A stretch of DNA of 64,000 bases, taken from the NCBI RefSeq assembly GCF_011067745.1, contig NZ_JAAMPJ010000003.1:648497-712496 (forward strand), read 5' to 3'. Position numbers and translations under genes: made by a program. Every line of letters starts with the position of its first letter. Within the stretch, counting starts at the first letter, position 1. The notes below the pieces were generated by a model, which was given only the letters and a program-made list of their open reading frames with translations, was not told the DNA's origin and searched no databases. Positions 45,534-54,225 of this stretch are shown here, piece after piece. The DNA comes from Lentzea alba (GTDB taxonomy: Bacteria > Actinomycetota > Actinomycetes > Mycobacteriales > Pseudonocardiaceae).

Positions 45534-46380
45534 TCTCCGCAACACTCGATTCGGCAGGCGGTTGGCCACGCCGGCCAAGCACCTCGGCCTGCTCCTCTTC
45601 GGGTTCGTGATGCTGTACCCGGTGCTGTGGATGATCGCGAGCTCGTTGCGGCCTGGCGACGAGATCTTCCGCAGCCCCGGCCTGATCCTCGACAGCCTGC
45701 AGACCGAGAACTACACCGAGGGCTGGAACGCGCTCACCCCGTCGTTCGGGACGTACATGCTGAACTCGGCGATGCTGGTGCTCGGCTGCATCGTCGGCAA
45801 CCTGGTGTCGTGCTCGATGGCGGCCTACGCCTTCGCCCGGCTGAACTTCAGCGGCAAGCGGTGGTGGTTCGGCATCATGCTCGGCACGATCATGCTGCCG
45901 ATCCACGTGATCATCGTGCCGCAGTACGTGCTGTTCTCCCAGATCGGCTGGGTGAACACGTTCCTGCCGCTGATCGTGCCGAAGATCCTCGCCACGGACG
46001 CGTTCTTCGTGTTCCTGATGGTGCAGTTCATCCGCGGCCTGCCGCGCGAGCTGGACGAGGCGGCGCGCATCGACGGCTGCGGTCACCCGCGGATCTTCGC
46101 CCAGATCGTGCTGCCGCTGATGAAACCGGCGCTCGCCACCACGACGATCTTCACGTTCATCTGGACGTGGAACGACTTCTTCACCCAGCTGATCTACCTG
46201 ACGGACCCGGAGATGTACACGGTTCCGGTCGCCCTGCGCTCGTTCGTCGACTCGACCGTCGCGACGTCGTGGGGCTCCCAGTTCGCGATGAGCGTCGTGT
46301 CGCTCATCCCCATCTTCCTCGCCTTCCTCATCGGTCAGCGGTACCTCGTCAAGGGGATCGCCACGACCGGTGGCAAGTAG
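45523..46380 (+). CDS. CUT1 ABC transporter permease (MalG type)
   Basis: A 285-residue permease with six segments and EAA motif DEAARIDGCG. Overlaps the previous gene by 11 bp, the same overlap as between the paralogous permeases at 39171/38351. Confidence 0.9.
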   Translation: MTTDLRNTRFGRRLATPAKHLGLLLFGFVMLYPVLWMIASSLRPGDEIFRSPGLILDSLQTENYTEGWNALTPSFGTYMLNSAMLVLGCIVGNLVSCSMAAYAFARLNFSGKRWWFGIMLGTIMLPIHVIIVPQYVLFSQIGWVNTFLPLIVPKILATDAFFVFLMVQFIRGLPRELDEAARIDGCGHPRIFAQIVLPLMKPALATTTIFTFIWTWNDFFTQLIYLTDPEMYTVPVALRSFVDSTVATSWGSQFAMSVVSLIPIFLAFLIGQRYLVKGIATTGGK

Positions 46381-46395
46381 CAGAAGGGAACGGTC

Positions 46396-47706
46396 ATGTT
46401 CAGAGGTGTTGGCCGCCGCACCGCGTTAACGGTCCTGGTGTCGCTGACCGCGTCGCTGCTAGCGGCGTGCGGCTCCGGTTCCGACGCCGGCGGGGACCTG
46501 ACCGCGGAGCCGGTGACGCTGCGCTTCAGCTGGTGGGGCGCGGACGACCGGCACAAGCGGACCCAGCAGGTCATCGAGATGTTCCAGAAGAAGCACCCGA
46601 ACATCACCATCAAGGGTGAGTTCAAGGAGTGGAACGGCTACTGGGACAGCCTCGCCACCACCATGGCGGCCAACGACGCACCGGACATCATGCAGATGGA
46701 CGAGCTGTACATCGCTTCCTACGCCGAGCGCGGCGCGTTGCTGGACCTCAACGAGTCCAAGAAGCACCTCGACACCTCGAACTTCGACCAGAAGGCGCTC
46801 GCCACCGGCGCCGTCGACGGCAAGCAGTACGGGCTCCCGGTCGGCCTCGGCATGTACTCGATCATGGTCAACACCGATCTGCTCGCGAAGTACAACATCC
46901 CGGTGCCCGACGACACGAAGTGGTCGTGGGACGACCTGAAGAAGATCGGCGAGCAGGTGTCCAAGGCAGGCGGTGGTCAGGTCTTCGGCGTGCAGTCGCC
47001 GGGGATCAACGACGCGGCCGGGCTGAGCATCCGGGCGCGCCAGCAGGGCAAGGCGATGTTCGACGCGGAGGGCAAGGTCGTCCTGCCGCAGGAGATCGCG
47101 CGGGACTACTGGCAGTACATCCTGGACCTGGCCAAGTCCGGGATCGCGCCGTCGCCGTCGGTGACCATCGAGAAGGCCTCGGCCGGGCTGAACCAGTCGG
47201 CGACCGCGACCAACACCGCGGCGTTCGGTCTGTGGTGGAACACCCAGCTGACCGCGCTGACCGCGGCCAGCGGTGCCAAGCTGAAGCTGCTGCGGCTGCC
47301 GGGAGAGACGCAGGGCAAGGCGCACGGTGCCTACTACAAGCCGTCGATGTTCTGGTCGGTGTCGGCGCGCTCCAAGCACCCCGCGGAGGCCGCGGCGTTC
47401 GTGAGCTTCCTCGCCAACGACGAGGAAGCGGCGAAGATCCTGCTGACCGAACGCGGTGTGCCCGCGAACATGAAGATCCGCGAGGCGATCGCGGGTCAGC
47501 TCAAGGAAACCGACAAGGCGGCCAAGGAGTACCTCGACACCGTGCCCGTCAGCGACCCGCCCAGGATCACCCCGAACGGCGCCAGCACGCTCGACACGAT
47601 CCTCAAGCGGCACACCGAGGACGTGCTGTTCGGCCGGACCACACCGGACGCGGCGGCGGCGTCGTTCATCAAGGAAGTCCAGGCTGAAGTGGACGCGGCG
47701 AAGTGA
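46396..47706 (+). CDS. Extracellular sugar-binding lipoprotein
   Basis: A 436-residue lipoprotein (lipobox LLAACG, Cys about 25) with family 1 features (RFSWWGADDRHKR, APDIMQMDELYIA, YGLPVGLGMYSIMVN). Substrate is unknown; the downstream oxidoreductase, DUF6807 and cupin genes suggest a sugar or sugar acid that is oxidised after import. Its stop overlaps the GTG of the next gene. Confidence 0.9.
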   Translation: MFRGVGRRTALTVLVSLTASLLAACGSGSDAGGDLTAEPVTLRFSWWGADDRHKRTQQVIEMFQKKHPNITIKGEFKEWNGYWDSLATTMAANDAPDIMQMDELYIASYAERGALLDLNESKKHLDTSNFDQKALATGAVDGKQYGLPVGLGMYSIMVNTDLLAKYNIPVPDDTKWSWDDLKKIGEQVSKAGGGQVFGVQSPGINDAAGLSIRARQQGKAMFDAEGKVVLPQEIARDYWQYILDLAKSGIAPSPSVTIEKASAGLNQSATATNTAAFGLWWNTQLTALTAASGAKLKLLRLPGETQGKAHGAYYKPSMFWSVSARSKHPAEAAAFVSFLANDEEAAKILLTERGVPANMKIREAIAGQLKETDKAAKEYLDTVPVSDPPRITPNGASTLDTILKRHTEDVLFGRTTPDAAAASFIKEVQAEVDAAK

Positions 47707-48785
47707 GGCGCGCGGCCATCGTCGGCACGGGCGCGATCGCGACCTCCCACGCCGAGGCGTTGCGGGCGGCCGGAGATCGCATCGAGCTGGTCGCGGTGGT
47801 GGACGTGGACGCCGAACGCGCCGCCGCGTTCGCCGAGAAGTGGAACGTGCCCCGCGTGCACCCCAGGCTGGCCGCGTTGCTCGACGAGGAACAGCTCGAC
47901 GTCGTGCACGTGTGCACGCCACCGCGCTCGCACGTGCCGTTGGCGCTCGAATGCCTGGCCGCCAACGTGAACGTGCTCGTCGAGAAGCCGCCGGCGTTGT
48001 CGCTGAGCGAGATCGACACGTTGATCGCCGCCGAGCGGAACTCGACCGGCCGGGTCGCCACGGTGTTCCAGCACCGCTTCGGCCCGGCCGCGATCCGGTT
48101 GCGGCGGCTGCTGTCCGAGGGAGTGCTCGGCCGGTCGTTCGTGGCGAAGTCCGACACGCTCTGGTACCGCGGCGACGCCTACTTCGACGTGCCGTGGCGC
48201 GGGACGTGGGAGAGCGAGGGCGGCGGCCCGACGATGGGCCACGGCATCCACCAGTTCGACCTGCTGCTGTCCGTGCTGGGGCCGTGGCAGGAGATCCGCG
48301 CGGTCGCGGCCAGGCAGGCCAGGGACGTGCAGACCGAGGACGTGTCGATGGCGTTGGTGACCTTCGCCGACGGCACGGTCGCATCGGTGGTCAACTCCCT
48401 GCTCTCGCCCCGGGAGACCTCGCAGCTGAGGTTCGACTTCGAGCGCGCCACGGTCGAGGTCGAGCACCTCTACGGCTACACCGACGCGGACTGGACGGTC
48501 ACCGCGGCGCCTGGCCACGACGACGTCGTGGCTCGCTGGCACGCGGAGCGGTCCGAGACGGTCAGCGGCCACGGGGGTCAGCTGGCGGCGTTCCTCGACG
48601 CGCTGGACAGTGGTGAGGCGCCGCCGGTGACGCTGGCGGACACGCGCACCACCATGGAGTTCATCGCGGCGCTGTACGCCTCGGCCTTCACCGGCACGGT
48701 GGTGAAGGCCGGCCAGATCGGCCCGGACAGCCCGTTCTACGCGACGATGGAAGGAATCGGTGCCCCATGGGCGAACGCCCGGTGA
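47703..48785 (+). CDS. Gfo/Idh/MocA-family NAD(P)-dependent oxidoreductase
   Basis: A 360-residue dehydrogenase with the Rossmann motif IVGTGAIATSHAEAL (residues 6-20), the EKPPALS segment (Lys about 99) that replaces the usual EKP catalytic block, and the C-terminal beta-sheet domain with GHGIHQFDLLL (His about 182). The family oxidises or reduces sugars, inositols and their acids at a ring or C1 position. GTG start in GTGA overlap. Followed with 19-bp overlap by a DUF6807 gene, a pairing that suggests consecutive steps. Confidence 0.88.
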   Translation: MRRAAIVGTGAIATSHAEALRAAGDRIELVAVVDVDAERAAAFAEKWNVPRVHPRLAALLDEEQLDVVHVCTPPRSHVPLALECLAANVNVLVEKPPALSLSEIDTLIAAERNSTGRVATVFQHRFGPAAIRLRRLLSEGVLGRSFVAKSDTLWYRGDAYFDVPWRGTWESEGGGPTMGHGIHQFDLLLSVLGPWQEIRAVAARQARDVQTEDVSMALVTFADGTVASVVNSLLSPRETSQLRFDFERATVEVEHLYGYTDADWTVTAAPGHDDVVARWHAERSETVSGHGGQLAAFLDALDSGEAPPVTLADTRTTMEFIAALYASAFTGTVVKAGQIGPDSPFYATMEGIGAPWANAR

Positions 48786-49657
48786 TCACACGACAGGACG
48801 ACGAGGCGCTCGTCGTGTCGGTGGGCGACGTCGAGCTCTTCACCTACGTGCACCGGCCGTCGACACCGGCGTTCGAAGGCCCGAAGCCCTACATGCACCC
48901 CGTGCGGACCCTGGCCGGCGACGTGGTGACGGCGTTCCGGCCGCACGACCACCGCTGGCACAAGGGGGTGCAGATGACCGCGACCGACGTGTCGGGCGAG
49001 AACTTCTGGGGCGGCGTCACCTACGTCCGCGACCAGGGGTACGTGGCGCTGCCGAACGTCGGCACCATGCGGCACGACGAGTTCGCGGTCGCCTCCTCCG
49101 ACGAGCTCCGGGTGGACGAGTCGCTGTCCTGGTTCACCGAGGCCGGCGAGAACTGGGTGCGCGAGACCCGTTCCTTCACCGTGCGCGACGTCGAGGACGA
49201 CGCCTGGACGCTGGAGTTCGCCACCACTGTGACGAACCTGCGCTCGGAACCGCTGGTCTTCGGCAGCCCGACGACCAACGGCCGTGAGCTCGCGGGCTAC
49301 ACCGGTTTCTTCTGGCGCGGCCCGCGTTCGTTCACCGAGGGCACGGTCATCGCCGCCGACGGCGGCTCCGGCCAGGAGATGATGGGCAAGGCCGCGCGCT
49401 GGCTCGCGTTCGTCGGCCAGCACGACGAGGTGGAGCGCTCGTCGACGATGCTGTTCATCGACCACCCGGACAACAAGAACACCCACTGGTTCGTGCGGAG
49501 CACCCCGTTCGCGGCGGTCAACCCGTCGTTCGCCTTCTTCGACACCGTGGAGGTGGCACCCGGCGAGTCGCTGAACCTGCGGTACCGGCTCGTCATCGCG
49601 TCCGGGGAGTGGGACCGCGAGCACCTGGAGTCCTATGTGGAGGCCCACCCGTGGTGA
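48767..49657 (+). CDS. PmoA-family (DUF6807) protein
   Basis: A 296-residue beta-rich cytoplasmic protein. HPVRTLAGDVVT, PHDHRWHKGVQM and GENFWGG are the conserved blocks of the family called 'PmoA/DUF6807', which is often linked to Gfo/Idh/MocA dehydrogenases in sugar loci. The His-rich HDHRWHKG at about residue 65 may bind metal or act in catalysis. Despite the name it is not the membrane methane monooxygenase subunit. Start overlaps the oxidoreductase by 19 bp. No established reaction. Confidence 0.82.
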   Translation: MGERPVITRQDDEALVVSVGDVELFTYVHRPSTPAFEGPKPYMHPVRTLAGDVVTAFRPHDHRWHKGVQMTATDVSGENFWGGVTYVRDQGYVALPNVGTMRHDEFAVASSDELRVDESLSWFTEAGENWVRETRSFTVRDVEDDAWTLEFATTVTNLRSEPLVFGSPTTNGRELAGYTGFFWRGPRSFTEGTVIAADGGSGQEMMGKAARWLAFVGQHDEVERSSTMLFIDHPDNKNTHWFVRSTPFAAVNPSFAFFDTVEVAPGESLNLRYRLVIASGEWDREHLESYVEAHPW

Positions 49658-50364
49658 CGCCTTTCCCAGGCGGCGTGGGCATCTCCGGCCTGCGCGTGTA
49701 CGACTGGCCGACGGTGGACGGGCTGTGCGGAGGATCGCCGCACGTCCACCTCGCCTGCGCGGAGTGCTACTACGTGATCGCCGGCGAGGGCAGCGTGCAG
49801 ACGCTGACCAGCCGCGGCTACGCGTCGACACCGTTGCGCGAGGGCACCGTCGCCTGGTTCACGCCGGGCACGATCCACCGCCTGGTCAACGACGGCGGCC
49901 TGCGAATGATCGTGGTGATGCAGAACAGCGGCCTGCCCGAGGCGGGCGACGCGGTGTTCACGTTCCCGCCCTCGGTGCTCGCCGACCCGTCGACGTACGC
50001 GGCGCACGCTCAGGCCGGCGACGAGGAGTCCGCCCAACGACGCCGCGACCTGGCCCTGGACGGGTTCCTGGAGCTGCGGCGCCGCGTTTCTGCCGGTGAT
50101 CACGAGGCGCTGGAGGACTTCTACCGCTCCGCCGTGGGGCTGAAGCAGGACGTCCTGGACGGGTGGGAGAAGCGGTGGCGCGAAGGCGCGCTGGCGTCGG
50201 CCGAACGCACCGGCGTGCACCTGGACCGCTTGCGGGACGGCGACATCGGGCACCTCGGCGAGGCCGACGTGCACGTGATGCGGGCGGAGGGGCCACAGCG
50301 GTTCGGCATGTGCGGGCGGCTCGACGTGCACGACCCGGCGGACGGGAGATCGCCGCACGACTGA
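49654..50364 (+). CDS. Cupin-domain protein
   Basis: A 236-residue protein with a cupin barrel in residues about 10-110: HVHLACAECYYVIAGEG carries motif 1 His/His/Glu and TPGTIHRLVN carries motif 2 His. The last 110 residues are helical and charged. Probably a metal-dependent isomerase or sugar-binding protein in the same pathway. GTG 49654 overlaps the DUF6807 stop by 4 bp; GTG 49651 is an alternative. Its 3' end and stop lie inside a 15-bp tandem repeat. Confidence 0.78.
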   Translation: MTPFPGGVGISGLRVYDWPTVDGLCGGSPHVHLACAECYYVIAGEGSVQTLTSRGYASTPLREGTVAWFTPGTIHRLVNDGGLRMIVVMQNSGLPEAGDAVFTFPPSVLADPSTYAAHAQAGDEESAQRRRDLALDGFLELRRRVSAGDHEALEDFYRSAVGLKQDVLDGWEKRWREGALASAERTGVHLDRLRDGDIGHLGEADVHVMRAEGPQRFGMCGRLDVHDPADGRSPHD

Positions 50365-50407
50365 TCGCCGCACGACTGATCACCGCACGACTGATCACCG
50401 CACGACT
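50348..50407. repeat. Four tandem copies of a 15-bp repeat
   Basis: GATCGCCGCACGACT occurs twice, then GATCACCGCACGACT twice, from 50348 to 50407 without gaps. The first copy encodes the last residues of the cupin protein and its stop lies at the junction with the second. Bases 50365-50514 hold nothing else recognisable. Confidence 0.95.
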
Positions 50408-50514
50408 GGGCGGGGCACGGCGCGGCGCTGGTCAGGGCGAGCAGGCGTGGGGGCTGGGTGCGGGTGGCGGCCTCGAGGGTGTGCAGTGCTGCGGGCATTA
50501 CCGGGCCGGTTCGG

Positions 50515-51090
50515 CTAATGCCGCTCGGCGAACCGCGCGACGCGGGCACGGTTGCCGCACGAAGCTTTGCACCACTGCTGGCGGCCGTGCTGCTGAACGA
50601 AGTACCGCACACACCGGGGCGCCTGGCAGGACCGCAGCCGCGGCGCGAGCGAGCCGGTGAGGAACTCGACCACCGACAGTGCCAGGGTGCCCTCGACGAG
50701 TGCCTGGTCTTGCGCCGAGGTGTGGAGCCCGCGCCGGACCCCGTGGTCGGTGATCGTCACGGCGACACCGGGTTCCAGCGTGTTGATCGCCGACTGCAGC
50801 ACGGTTGCCGCGTCGTCGTCGCTCATTCGCCGGCTGCGTTCCACGCGGCTCGGCGGATGTGGCGAGACCGAGGCCGCGAACGCCGAACGTGCGGCGAACC
50901 GCAGGGTGCGCAACCGTTCCGCCTGAGCTGGGGAGCGTGGCGGGAGCCCCGGAAACCGTTGCGCGACCCAGGTGTTCACGCCCGCGTCGTCGGCGAAGAA
51001 GTCCGCTACGCCGCCCTGGCCGTCGTGCGCGATCGTGCTCACCAACGCGAGCGCCAGTTGGCCATCGGAACCGTCCGGCAGCGCGATCAC
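50515..51090 (-). CDS. CGNR zinc-finger (ABATE-domain) transcriptional regulator
   Basis: A 191-residue protein: N-terminal ABATE-like helical domain with LALALVSTIAHDG, and a C-terminal CGNR zinc finger with Cys in CQAPRCVRYFV and KASCGNRARVARF. These regulators bind DNA through the finger and are often divergent from their targets. GTG 51090 is preceded by GGAGG. The inverted repeat at 51103 lies between it and the phosphodiesterase gene and is its probable operator. Confidence 0.85.
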   Translation of the reverse strand: MIALPDGSDGQLALALVSTIAHDGQGGVADFFADDAGVNTWVAQRFPGLPPRSPAQAERLRTLRFAARSAFAASVSPHPPSRVERSRRMSDDDAATVLQSAINTLEPGVAVTITDHGVRRGLHTSAQDQALVEGTLALSVVEFLTGSLAPRLRSCQAPRCVRYFVQQHGRQQWCKASCGNRARVARFAERH

Positions 51091-51102
51091 GGCATCCTCC
51101 AG

Positions 51103-51130
51103 CTAACGGTTAATCGGAATTTACCGTTAG
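51103..51130. promoter_or_regulatory. Operator CTAACGGT-N12-ACCGTTAG
   Basis: Perfect 8-bp arms in the 50-bp gap between the divergent CGNR regulator and phosphodiesterase genes. It ends 10 bp before the phosphodiesterase ATG, so binding there could block both transcripts. Confidence 0.75.
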
Positions 51131-51140
51131 TCTAGCCGGC

Positions 51141-51830
51141 ATGACGACCTTGCTGCACTTCAGTGACCCCCATCTGGACGGCTCGACGGAGCGGGCGGAC
51201 CGGCTGCGCGCCGTGCTGGACCTGCTGCCGGTTTCTCGTCGGCCGGACGCGGTCGTGGTCACCGGCGACGTTGCCGACAACGGGGCAGCCGAGGAGTACG
51301 CGCAGTTCCGGGCCGTGATGGAGGATCGCGGGCCCTGGCTCGCCGTGCCGGGCAACCACGACGACCCGGTGTTGCTGGCGGGCGTGCCGTTCCTCGACGT
51401 CGGCGGCCTGCGGATCCTGGGGCTCGACGTGACGGTCGCGGGGGAGGACCACGGCGAACTGCGTGACGAGGTGGCCGAGCAGGCCGTGTCGCTCGCAGCG
51501 GACGCGAACAGCACTGTGCTCGCGTTTCATCAGCCGCCGGTGCGGATCGGTCACTCCTATGTGGACCCGATGTGCCTGCTCGACGCCGAACCGCTGGCCA
51601 GGTTGGTCGAGCGGATCGGGAACGTTACGGCGATCCTTTGTGGACACGTGCACACGGCGGCCGCGTCGTCGTTCGCCGGGGTGCCCCTGCTGATCGCGCC
51701 CGGCATCGTGTCCGCGCTGCGTCCCGATCCCGACCAGCGACCGTTGGTCGACCGGACGCAGCCGCCGGGCATGGCGTTGCACAGCTTCGAGGACGGTGTC
51801 GTCACGACGACGTTCCACTACGCGGGCTGA
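51141..51830 (+). CDS. CpdA-like metallophosphoesterase
   Basis: A 229-residue cytoplasmic enzyme with all calcineurin-type metal motifs: FSDPHLD (9-14), TGDVADNG, PGNHDD, FHQPP and CGHVHT. The size and motifs fit class III cyclic-nucleotide phosphodiesterases (CpdA/Icc), though substrate is not determined by sequence. Divergent from the CGNR regulator. The LysE gene starts 2 bp after its stop. Confidence 0.85.
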   Translation: MTTLLHFSDPHLDGSTERADRLRAVLDLLPVSRRPDAVVVTGDVADNGAAEEYAQFRAVMEDRGPWLAVPGNHDDPVLLAGVPFLDVGGLRILGLDVTVAGEDHGELRDEVAEQAVSLAADANSTVLAFHQPPVRIGHSYVDPMCLLDAEPLARLVERIGNVTAILCGHVHTAAASSFAGVPLLIAPGIVSALRPDPDQRPLVDRTQPPGMALHSFEDGVVTTTFHYAG

Positions 51831-51832
51831 CC

Positions 51833-52468
51833 GTGCGGCCGGAGGCGGTCGTGGGGTTCGCGCTCGCGATGGTGCCGATCGTCGTCACGCCGGGCGCGAG
51901 CTTCACGTTGATGGCGACGCACGCGCTGACGTCCCAGCGAGCCGTCGTGCGTCGGGTGGCCGGTGGCACGGCGCTCGGCATCCTCAGCCACGCGACGCTG
52001 GCGGGGCTCGGGTTGTCGATGCTCGTCATGCGGTCGGCTGAGCTGTACCGGACGTTGCAACTGGCCGGGGCCATCTACCTCATCGCGCTCGGTATCAACT
52101 CACTGCGCGCCCGCCCGCCCGAGCTCACGACGGAGCCAGGACGCGGGCTGCGCACCCGCACGGCGTTCGTGGCGAACGTGTTGAACCCCAAGGCGGCCGC
52201 CGTCTACCTCACGGTGGCGCCGCAGTTCCTGGACAGCGGCACGTTCACGCCGGCGAACCTGCTCGTCCTGGCGGGCGTGCACATCGCCCTGACCGCCACG
52301 TGGCTCGCCGTCGGAGCCGTCGCACTGCGGTCGCTGAGCCGCCGCATCCGGCGCGTCCCGTGGCGCGCAATCAGCGGTACCGGTGGCGTGGTGCTGATCG
52401 GGTTGGGGCTGAAGTCCTTGTGGGATCAGGGAGTGGTCTCCGGCGGCGGTGCGCTCACGCCCCGGTGA
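51833..52468 (+). CDS. LysE-family translocator
   Basis: A 211-residue membrane protein with about six hydrophobic segments and the LysE/RhtB signature VTPGASFTLMATHALT near residue 18. It exports amino acids or related compounds. GTG start directly after the phosphodiesterase stop. Converges and overlaps by 43 bp with an Lrp/AsnC gene, the usual regulator type for such exporters. Confidence 0.85.
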   Translation: MRPEAVVGFALAMVPIVVTPGASFTLMATHALTSQRAVVRRVAGGTALGILSHATLAGLGLSMLVMRSAELYRTLQLAGAIYLIALGINSLRARPPELTTEPGRGLRTRTAFVANVLNPKAAAVYLTVAPQFLDSGTFTPANLLVLAGVHIALTATWLAVGAVALRSLSRRIRRVPWRAISGTGGVVLIGLGLKSLWDQGVVSGGGALTPR

Positions 52469-52890
52469 GCCATGCTCTGGCTGTAAACGATGTTCGTCGT
52501 CGTGCTCCCGAACGCCATCAGTTCGTCGACCACCTTCTCCAGGTGCGGCATCGAGGTGGCGGCGATCTTGAGGGTGTAGCAGTCCTCACCGGTGGTGCGC
52601 AGGCACTCCAGGATCTCGGTGCGTTCGGCGAGCAAGCGGTGCAGGGGCTGGTGCTGGTTGCCGGGGTACTTGAGGCGCACCACGGCCAGGACGCGGTAGC
52701 CCGCCTTGCCGAGGTCCACGGTGGCGCGGTAGCCGGTGATGATCCCGGCGTTCTCCAGGCGCTTGACGCGTTCGGTGGTGGCCGAGGCGCTGAGGTTCAC
52801 CCGGCGGCCGAGTTCGGTGAGCGGGACGCGACCGTCCTGTTGCAGCTCGGCGAGGATCGCCCAGTCGGTCGCGTCGAGAGTCTCGGTCAT
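52426..52890 (-). CDS. Lrp/AsnC-family regulator
   Basis: A 154-residue protein with an N-terminal helix-turn-helix (LDATDWAILAELQQDGR, LGRRVNLSASATTERVKRL) and a C-terminal RAM ligand domain (AVVRLKYPGNQ, TTGEDCYTLKIA). Probably senses an amino acid and controls the LysE exporter, with which it overlaps tail to tail. Confidence 0.9.
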   Translation of the reverse strand: MTETLDATDWAILAELQQDGRVPLTELGRRVNLSASATTERVKRLENAGIITGYRATVDLGKAGYRVLAVVRLKYPGNQHQPLHRLLAERTEILECLRTTGEDCYTLKIAATSMPHLEKVVDELMAFGSTTTNIVYSQSMAHRGVSAPPPETTP

Positions 52891-52984
52891 TCCGCGAAGC
52901 TACCGTGAAATCCACGGCCCAGGACGCCGGATGCCGTGAACAATCCCTTCTGCGAACAAAGCGCCGGGTCATAGTCTTGATCAC

Positions 52985-53812
52985 GTGTTGATCGGCGTGA
53001 ACGTCCCGAACTTCGGACCCGGCACCAGCCCGGCCGTGCTGCGCGAGTGGGCGCGGACGGTGGAGGACCTGGGCTTCGACCTGCTCATGATGTCCGACCA
53101 CGTGGTGGTGACACCGGACGTGGCCGAGCAGTACCCGGCACCCTTCTACGACCCGTTCACCACGCTGGCCTGGCTGGCCGGCGTCACCGAGCGGATCACC
53201 CTCGGCACGACCGTGCTGATCGCGCCGTACCGGCACCCGCTGCTGGTCGCCCGGATGGCGGCGAACCTCGCCGAGCTGAGCGGCGGCCGGTTGGTGCTCG
53301 GGATCGGCATCGGCTGGGCGCGTCAGGAGTTCGAGGCGCTCGGGGTGCCGTTCCAGCGCCGCGGGAAGCTGACCGACGAGCTGATCACGACGGTGCGCGA
53401 GGCGTGGCGCGACGAGGGCTACCGCGCCGGGCACATCCCGATCTGGGTGGGAGGGCAGAGCGACGGTGCCCTGCGCCGCACCGTCCGGCTGGGCGACGCC
53501 TGGCATCCGTTGCGGCAGACGCCCGACGGGTGGCGGGAATCTTTGGCGCGACTGGAAGAGGTGGCCGCCGCCGAGGAGCGCCCGCGGCCCGCGCTGGCGC
53601 CGCGCATCCTGCTGAGGCTGACCGACGAGCCGGTCGCCGACCGCAGGCTCGGCGAGGGCACGGTCGAGCAGGTCGTGGCGGACCTGGCCCGGCTGCGCGC
53701 GGACGGTGCGCACGCCGTGGTGCTGGACCCGTTCGTCGGTGACCCGGAGGAGACCCGGCACCCGGACGTCTTGTGGAACGCATTGGCTGAAGTACGAAAG
53801 GAACTCCGGTGA
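52985..53812 (+). CDS. LLM-class F420-dependent oxidoreductase
   Basis: A 275-residue luciferase-like monooxygenase family protein: LIGVNVPNFGPG at the N-terminus, DHVVVTPD, LGTTVLIAPYRHPLLVARM and GRLVLGIGIGW are family blocks. Likely uses F420 (or FMN) to oxidise or reduce an unknown substrate. GTG start; the stop overlaps the ATG of the deaminase by 4 bp. Confidence 0.85.
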   Translation: MLIGVNVPNFGPGTSPAVLREWARTVEDLGFDLLMMSDHVVVTPDVAEQYPAPFYDPFTTLAWLAGVTERITLGTTVLIAPYRHPLLVARMAANLAELSGGRLVLGIGIGWARQEFEALGVPFQRRGKLTDELITTVREAWRDEGYRAGHIPIWVGGQSDGALRRTVRLGDAWHPLRQTPDGWRESLARLEEVAAAEERPRPALAPRILLRLTDEPVADRRLGEGTVEQVVADLARLRADGAHAVVLDPFVGDPEETRHPDVLWNALAEVRKELR

Positions 53813-54225
53813 ACGAAGAGCATCTGCGTCGCGCGATCGCACTGTCCGCCGAGGCGCGGGCGAGCGGCAACCCGCCGTTCGGGTCGCTGCTGGTCGGGCC
53901 GGACGGTGCGGTGCTCGCGGAGGAACGCAACTCGTGCCTCACCGACGACGACATCACCGCCCACCCCGAGCTGAAGCTGGCGAGGTGGGCGGCACAGTCG
54001 CTGGACGCGGAAACGGCGGCCGGGACCACCATGTACACGAGCTGCGAACCCTGCGGGATGTGCTCCGGGGCGTTGGCGCGGTCGGGCCTCGGGCGCGTGG
54101 TGTTCGCGCTCTCGGGCGACCAGCTGGGCGGCTTGAAGACGTTCGGCGGGTTCCCCGCGGTGCCGACCGACGGACCGCACCTGTACGACGAGGCGAAGGT
54201 GCCCGTCGAGGGTTACTACGACTAG
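53809..54225 (+). CDS. Zinc-dependent nucleoside/nucleobase deaminase
   Basis: A 138-residue CDA-fold enzyme with AHPELKLA (His and Glu; the usual Ala is Pro) and SCEPCGMCSGAL (two zinc Cys). Resembles guanine or cytosine deaminases of the tRNA-adenosine-deaminase-like family rather than TadA itself, which has HAE. Coupled to the upstream F420-type oxidoreductase. Overlaps the convergent glutathione peroxidase by 4 bp. Confidence 0.8.
   Translation: MNEEHLRRAIALSAEARASGNPPFGSLLVGPDGAVLAEERNSCLTDDDITAHPELKLARWAAQSLDAETAAGTTMYTSCEPCGMCSGALARSGLGRVVFALSGDQLGGLKTFGGFPAVPTDGPHLYDEAKVPVEGYYD

Noticed and set aside
48767..49657. Methane monooxygenase subunit from the PmoA name
   Set aside because: The protein is soluble and beta-rich with no transmembrane segments; the family name is misleading.
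50348..50407. CRISPR-like array
   Set aside because: Repeats are only 15 bp, contiguous and without spacers; a simple tandem repeat.
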